From Mobiluncus sp034180645 (GTDB lineage: Bacteria; Actinomycetota; Actinomycetes; Actinomycetales; Actinomycetaceae), in the NCBI RefSeq assembly GCF_034180645.1, contig NZ_JAXFNY010000001.1:1-26078 (forward strand): a stretch of DNA of 26,078 nt, in the 5' to 3' direction. Below are positions 23,232 to 26,078 of the stretch, one piece after another; position 1 is the first letter of the stretch; every line of letters starts with the position of its first letter. Below the pieces are notes generated by a model. That model was not told the origin of the DNA. It was given only the letters and a program-made list of their open reading frames with translations, and ran no database searches. The position numbers and the translations under genes are program-made.

Positions 23232-24260
23232 TCAGGGAATCTGGGACAGGATAATCCCGTCAAGGATGTCGTTTTCCGAGGTCCGAACCGGGAATGCACC
23301 GCGGGGTTCACCGGCAGGCACCGTCCCAGAATCCGAGCGACCAGCGCCGGAACCGGGAGCCGGATGAACTTCCAACCAAGCAAGAATCCGCTCCCACACC
23401 AAGACTCCCCCGGCAATCTGGCGCACCCGCTGCGGATGCATGGGCCCCAGCTGGGCTTTTTCAGCGTGCGGCATCCGAATCAAACGCCGGGCGCGTTCCC
23501 GCAGCGCTCCGGAATCCAGCACGGCGCCGTTGATTTTGTCCGGCTTGTAACTGTCCAACCCCAACTCCAAAGCGGTCAAAGTCGTGACCGAACCGGCCAC
23601 CCCGACTACCTCGCGGGCACGTTCCAACGGCACACCGGCGTGAGCCTTAGCAATCAGCGAATCTACAAACCGGCCAGCCTGGCTGATAGCGTCCTCGCTG
23701 GGGACTCCGCGCGCATCCTCGGCGGGCCGCAGGTAACGTTCGGTGACCCGCGTGGAACCCATATTCATCGACACCGCGGCCGTGACCTGGTCAAACTGGC
23801 CAGTGTCGGGGTTAGCCTGACCGAACGCAAACTCGGTAGAACCCCCCCCGATGTCAACGGTCAGAGCCGGACTGGCAATGTCGCGATGCGCCGACAGCGT
23901 CCCGGTAAATCCCAACGTGGCCTCGACTTGTCCCGAAATGACTTCCGGCGTCACGCCCAGCCGCTCCTGCACCCCGGCACTAAACTGCGAAAAATTATCC
24001 GCATCGCGCGAAGCGGAAGTCGCCACCATCCGAATCTGCTGGACGCCTTCCCGGCGCACAAAACCGGCGTATTCCTCGACCGCCGCAAAAGTCCGTTCCA
24101 GCGCGGCCTCACTGAGGTGTCCGGTCCGGTCCACCCCTTCACCCAACCCCACAATCCGATTCAACCGCATCACGTCAGCCATCGCCCCGGATTGGGAGTC
24201 AACCTCGCTAATCAGCAAACGAATCGAGTGAGTTCCACAATCAATCGCCGCCAAACGCAT
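23232..24260 (-). CDS. Ppx/GppA family phosphatase
   Basis: This is an exopolyphosphatase/guanosine pentaphosphate phosphohydrolase family protein (ASKHA fold), with roles in polyphosphate or (p)ppGpp turnover. With ATG at 24258-24260 the product is 342 residues, starting MRLAAIDCGTHSIRLLISEVD, the phosphate-1 loop. Phosphate-2 is VDIGGGSTEFAFG (near residue 140), followed by MNMGSTRVTERYL and GVAGSVTTLTALELGLDSYKP. The frame is open to 24305, but that would overlap DUF501 by 46 bp and adds unrelated residues. The chosen ATG overlaps the DUF501 stop by one base (TAATG), indicating translational coupling. Length matches the short actinobacterial Ppx class. Polyphosphate versus pppGpp preference cannot be told from sequence. 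Confidence 0.93.
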   Translation of the reverse strand: MRLAAIDCGTHSIRLLISEVDSQSGAMADVMRLNRIVGLGEGVDRTGHLSEAALERTFAAVEEYAGFVRREGVQQIRMVATSASRDADNFSQFSAGVQERLGVTPEVISGQVEATLGFTGTLSAHRDIASPALTVDIGGGSTEFAFGQANPDTGQFDQVTAAVSMNMGSTRVTERYLRPAEDARGVPSEDAISQAGRFVDSLIAKAHAGVPLERAREVVGVAGSVTTLTALELGLDSYKPDKINGAVLDSGALRERARRLIRMPHAEKAQLGPMHPQRVRQIAGGVLVWERILAWLEVHPAPGSGAGRSDSGTVPAGEPRGAFPVRTSENDILDGIILSQIP

Positions 24261-24997
24261 TACCGACCCCTTTCCCCAACAGTTTCGTCCATTTTCCACG
24301 CACAAGTCGCGGGCGTCCAGCGATGCGGGTCACTCGCCGGCAACTCCGCCAGCCGGTCCAACACCCAATCCCCGATAGGATTCACGCCTCGGCCCGCCGC
24401 CAAAGCGTGTCCGAGCAGGGCGTGGAAACACTTGACCCGGCGGGGCATTCCTCCAGCCGACACGCCTGCGAGTTCGGGGACTTCCCCGATTCCGGCGGCT
24501 TCGCCAGCCTGGGTGCGCTGGCGAATATAAAACTCATGAGCGCGGGCATAAGCGGCCGCTATCTGCGGGTTTACCTCCAGCAGGGCTTCCGCTTCGCGCA
24601 TGACCCCGTTTGCCTCCAGGTGTGACACGGCCGCGACCGCCGCCGGGCAGGTCAGGTAATAAAACGTGGGGAACGGCTCGCCGCCGGGCAGGCGCGGGGC
24701 GCTCGCAATGACTGCCGGGTGACCAGCAGGAACACTGCCCCCTTGACCAGCAGGAAAATCGGTAAGGCGACCAACGGGATTATCACCGGGATAGCCAACG
24801 GGATTAGCAGCCTGGTGACCTGCGGAAATACCCCTCTGACGGTCAGCAGAAATACCTCCCTCATGACTGGCGGGACTGGCATCAGATGACGCGCCGCAAT
24901 CCCCGCACCGGGCGGCGACCCCCAGAACTCCCCGTGGGACGCGCCCCAGTTGAGATGCAATAATGCGCAAATCTTCCGGGCTAGCGGGTGTAATCAC
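24260..24997 (-). CDS. DUF501 family protein with low-complexity insertion
   Basis: This actinobacterial conserved protein of unknown function is found next to ftsB and ppx genes. The 245-residue product shows LGRVPRGVLGVAARC (Cys31, with Cys34), PRLPGGEPFPTFYYLTCP (Cys117), an EANGVMREAE helix, RAHEFYIRQR and a C-terminal GMPRRVKCFHALLGHALAAGRGVNPIGDWVL, all typical of the family. Between Cys34 and PAVIASAPRL about 58 residues (36-93) of Gly/Pro/Ser-rich repeats are inserted where family members are compact. Start is GTG at 24995-24997 with AAGGAG five bases upstream. It is coupled by a one-base overlap to ppx/gppA and follows ftsB by 31 nt. Confidence 0.9.
   Translation of the reverse strand: MITPASPEDLRIIASQLGRVPRGVLGVAARCGDCGASSDASPASHEGGISADRQRGISAGHQAANPVGYPGDNPVGRLTDFPAGQGGSVPAGHPAVIASAPRLPGGEPFPTFYYLTCPAAVAAVSHLEANGVMREAEALLEVNPQIAAAYARAHEFYIRQRTQAGEAAGIGEVPELAGVSAGGMPRRVKCFHALLGHALAAGRGVNPIGDWVLDRLAELPASDPHRWTPATCAWKMDETVGERGR
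24719..24892 (-). repeat. Degenerate tandem repeats inserted in DUF501
   Basis: The DNA carries repeated words in phase with the reading frame: TGACCAGCAGGAA twice, CCAACGGGATTA twice, and related TGACCTGCGGAAATAC and AGCAGAAATAC. The encoded peptide alternates GISAG, NPVG and VPAGH-type units. Repeats are visibly diverged, so the insertion is not very recent. Confidence 0.7.
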
Positions 24998-25028
24998 AAG
25001 AGCTCCTTTGTCAGTTTACGGTTAGCGC

Positions 25029-25760
25029 TCAGTTATGGGTCGGGGCGTTCGAGGATTTCGGGGCTGGTTCCGGATTGGTTTTGCCAGGGCTCGCGGGCGG
25101 TTCGGTAGTTTTCGCCCCCGGAGCGGAGGTTGTCCCGTCAGCGCCCGGGGTCGTTTCCGGGGCGGGAGCGGCCCCCGCGACTTGCAACCCAACGACAATT
25201 TGGCGGAACCACGGCAAATCATTCGTATCTTTGTCGGTCCAACCGCTGGTCAGCTGCGGTTTTTTCGCGCCGGGAGGATCAACTACGACATAGGTAATCT
25301 CGCCGGGTTTCACGTATCCCAAACGTTCGCGGGCTTGGCGGGAAATATACTCGGGGTCTTGATAGCGTTTGATTTCCGCTTCCAGCTCGGCGTTTTGTGC
25401 TTTGACCTGGGCAATCTGGGCTGCCAGCGAGCGAGCCTGCTGCTGCTGATCCATCCAGGAACGCAGCGGTGAAAACACGACCAGGAACACGGCGAGGGCT
25501 ACGGCCGCCAGCGTCAAAAGGCGGGCGATGCGGGTCGAGCCGGGAGCTTCCGCAGCGGGGGTGCGCGGCGTGGTTTTTGCTCGGGAAAAGGCCGAGTCCA
25601 CGGGTTTCCCGGGTTTCCCCGGTTTTCCGGATTGCCCCGGTTTTCCGGATTGCCCGGTTTTCCTGGGTTTTCGGGCAGAAGCGTTTGACGCAGCCGAACC
25701 GTGCGGGGTCGGCTTATCCGCGTCAGAAGGTTGGCGCGGTTTCAAACTGGGACGCTTCAC
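25029..25760 (-). CDS. ftsB: FtsB/DivIC-family septum formation initiator
   Basis: This is a small bitopic division protein that in other bacteria binds FtsL and FtsQ in the divisome. The 243-residue protein has a long basic, Pro/Gly/Lys/Ser-rich cytosolic N-terminus (1-80). One membrane helix follows (about 84-105, LLTLAAVALAVFLVVFSPL), then a coiled coil (LAAQIAQVKAQNAELEAEIKR) and the family motif DPEYISRQARERLGYVKPGE (from about residue 138). The tail is Pro/Ala/Thr-rich. Start is GTG at 25758-25760. No Shine-Dalgarno is visible, but GATAAT ends six bases upstream. It is followed by DUF501 and ppx/gppA, the usual actinobacterial order. FtsB versus DivIC naming is a convention; the Phe/Leu-rich anchor and motif support the family. 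Confidence 0.9.
   Translation of the reverse strand: MKRPSLKPRQPSDADKPTPHGSAASNASARKPRKTGQSGKPGQSGKPGKPGKPVDSAFSRAKTTPRTPAAEAPGSTRIARLLTLAAVALAVFLVVFSPLRSWMDQQQQARSLAAQIAQVKAQNAELEAEIKRYQDPEYISRQARERLGYVKPGEITYVVVDPPGAKKPQLTSGWTDKDTNDLPWFRQIVVGLQVAGAAPAPETTPGADGTTSAPGAKTTEPPASPGKTNPEPAPKSSNAPTHN
25617..25652 (-). repeat. 18-bp tandem repeat in the ftsB N-terminal region
   Basis: Positions 25617-25634 and 25635-25652 are identical 18-bp units encoding GQSGKP-type hexapeptides; diverged versions flank them on both sides (about 25601-25675). The unit is a multiple of three, so copy number can vary without breaking the frame. Confidence 0.9.
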
Positions 25761-25766
25761 GTGGAC

Positions 25767-25772
25767 ATTATC
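25767..25772 (-). promoter_or_regulatory. Candidate -10 box for ftsB
   Basis: GATAAT on the minus strand ends six bases before the GTG start. A 4/6 match to TTGACA (ATGACG on the minus strand) lies 19 bp upstream, overlapping the stop codon of the YggS-like gene. The spacing is long, so this is tentative. Confidence 0.3.
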
Positions 25773-25793
25773 CCAAAATTCTGCAGTTTTCCG

Positions 25794-26078
25794 TCATTGG
25801 ACAGGCTTTTGCGCGTAATCTCGAGGACCGAACAGGGCCGAACCGACCCGCACACACGTCGAGCCCGCCGCGATGGCCAACTCGAAATCCCCGCTCATGC
25901 CCATCGACAGTTCCCGACAATCCGCACCGCCGGGAAGCCCCGAAACCGACTCTCGCAACCCCGCGAGCTGGGAAAACATCTCGAAAACACCACGCTCGCC
26001 GACCTGATCCACGTGCGCGGCCACCGTCATCAAGCCGATGAGGTGCAGTCGCGGGGGGGGGGGGTCCCGCCCCCCCCC
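25794..26078 (-). CDS. YggS/PROSC family PLP-binding protein, C-terminal part
   Basis: This gene is cut by the window edge. The readable part (about 86 residues up to 26051) is the C-terminal end of the alanine-racemase-N-fold PLP homeostasis protein: RLHLIGLMTV (family GLM motif), then LSMGMSGDFELAIAAGSTCVRVGSALFGPRDY in two recognisable blocks, MGMSGDFE and VRVGSALFG. Family members keep pyridoxal phosphate in balance and bind it through a Lys located upstream of this window. It stops (TGA at 25794-25796) 33 nt before ftsB on the same strand. The last 26 bases (26053-26078) are homopolymer runs and their translation should not be trusted. Confidence 0.88.
   Translation of the reverse strand, partial: GGGRDPPPPRLHLIGLMTVAAHVDQVGERGVFEMFSQLAGLRESVSGLPGGADCRELSMGMSGDFELAIAAGSTCVRVGSALFGPRDYAQKPVQ

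Noticed and set aside
23364..24530. 388-codon plus-strand frame opposite ppx/gppA and DUF501
   Set aside because: Antisense to two well-recognised coupled genes; composition is that of a shadow frame.

Overview
The window looks like a piece of an actinobacterial (Actinomycetota) chromosome. The sequence is G+C-rich but not extreme, many starts are GTG, and the right end carries the actinobacterial order ftsB / DUF501 / Ppx-GppA. The MMPL pump, the LppM-like lipoprotein, the CWB2-anchored secreted protease and the short UAA-anticodon tRNA fit the same group. An Actinomycetaceae member (Mobiluncus-like) is my best guess, from memory of these families rather than from any search. I see no phage, insertion sequence, plasmid gene or CRISPR array. 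The last 26 bases are G and C homopolymer runs and look like a poor contig end.

Layout, left to right. (1) 41-7222, all on the minus strand: a terminator, the transhydrogenase operon pntA-pntB, a DUF4282 membrane protein and a large MMPL exporter with an unusual Ala-rich repeat domain. (2) 7339-12865, plus strand: a secreted trypsin-like protease with cell-wall-binding repeats, a DedA protein and a large FAD/Fe-S dehydrogenase. (3) 12866-13218: a convergent junction holding a palindromic repeat. (4) 13219-18198, minus strand: a PD-(D/E)XK-like/RAMA-like protein, an AI-2E family permease, a GNAT acetyltransferase and a Bax-inhibitor-1 membrane protein. (5) 18342-23041, plus strand: a NarL-type two-component system, a minus-strand tRNA, the Na+/H+ antiporter NhaA and an LppM-like lipoprotein. 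(6) 23042-23231: a second convergent junction with a second copy of the same palindromic repeat. (7) 23232 to the end, minus strand: Ppx/GppA, DUF501, FtsB and the C-terminal part of a YggS-family PLP protein.

Most products act at the membrane or cell surface: redox and ion coupling (PntAB, NhaA, FAD/Fe-S dehydrogenase), export (MMPL, AI-2E), envelope proteins (protease, LppM, DedA) and division (FtsB). There is no single pathway and no obvious genomic island. The strongest unexplained signals are the 97-bp palindromic repeat, found at both convergent gene junctions and nowhere else that I saw, the 554-residue protein with a degenerate nuclease-like domain and a RAMA-like C-terminus, the short type I tRNA with a UAA anticodon, the repeat domain in the MMPL pump and the insertion in DUF501.
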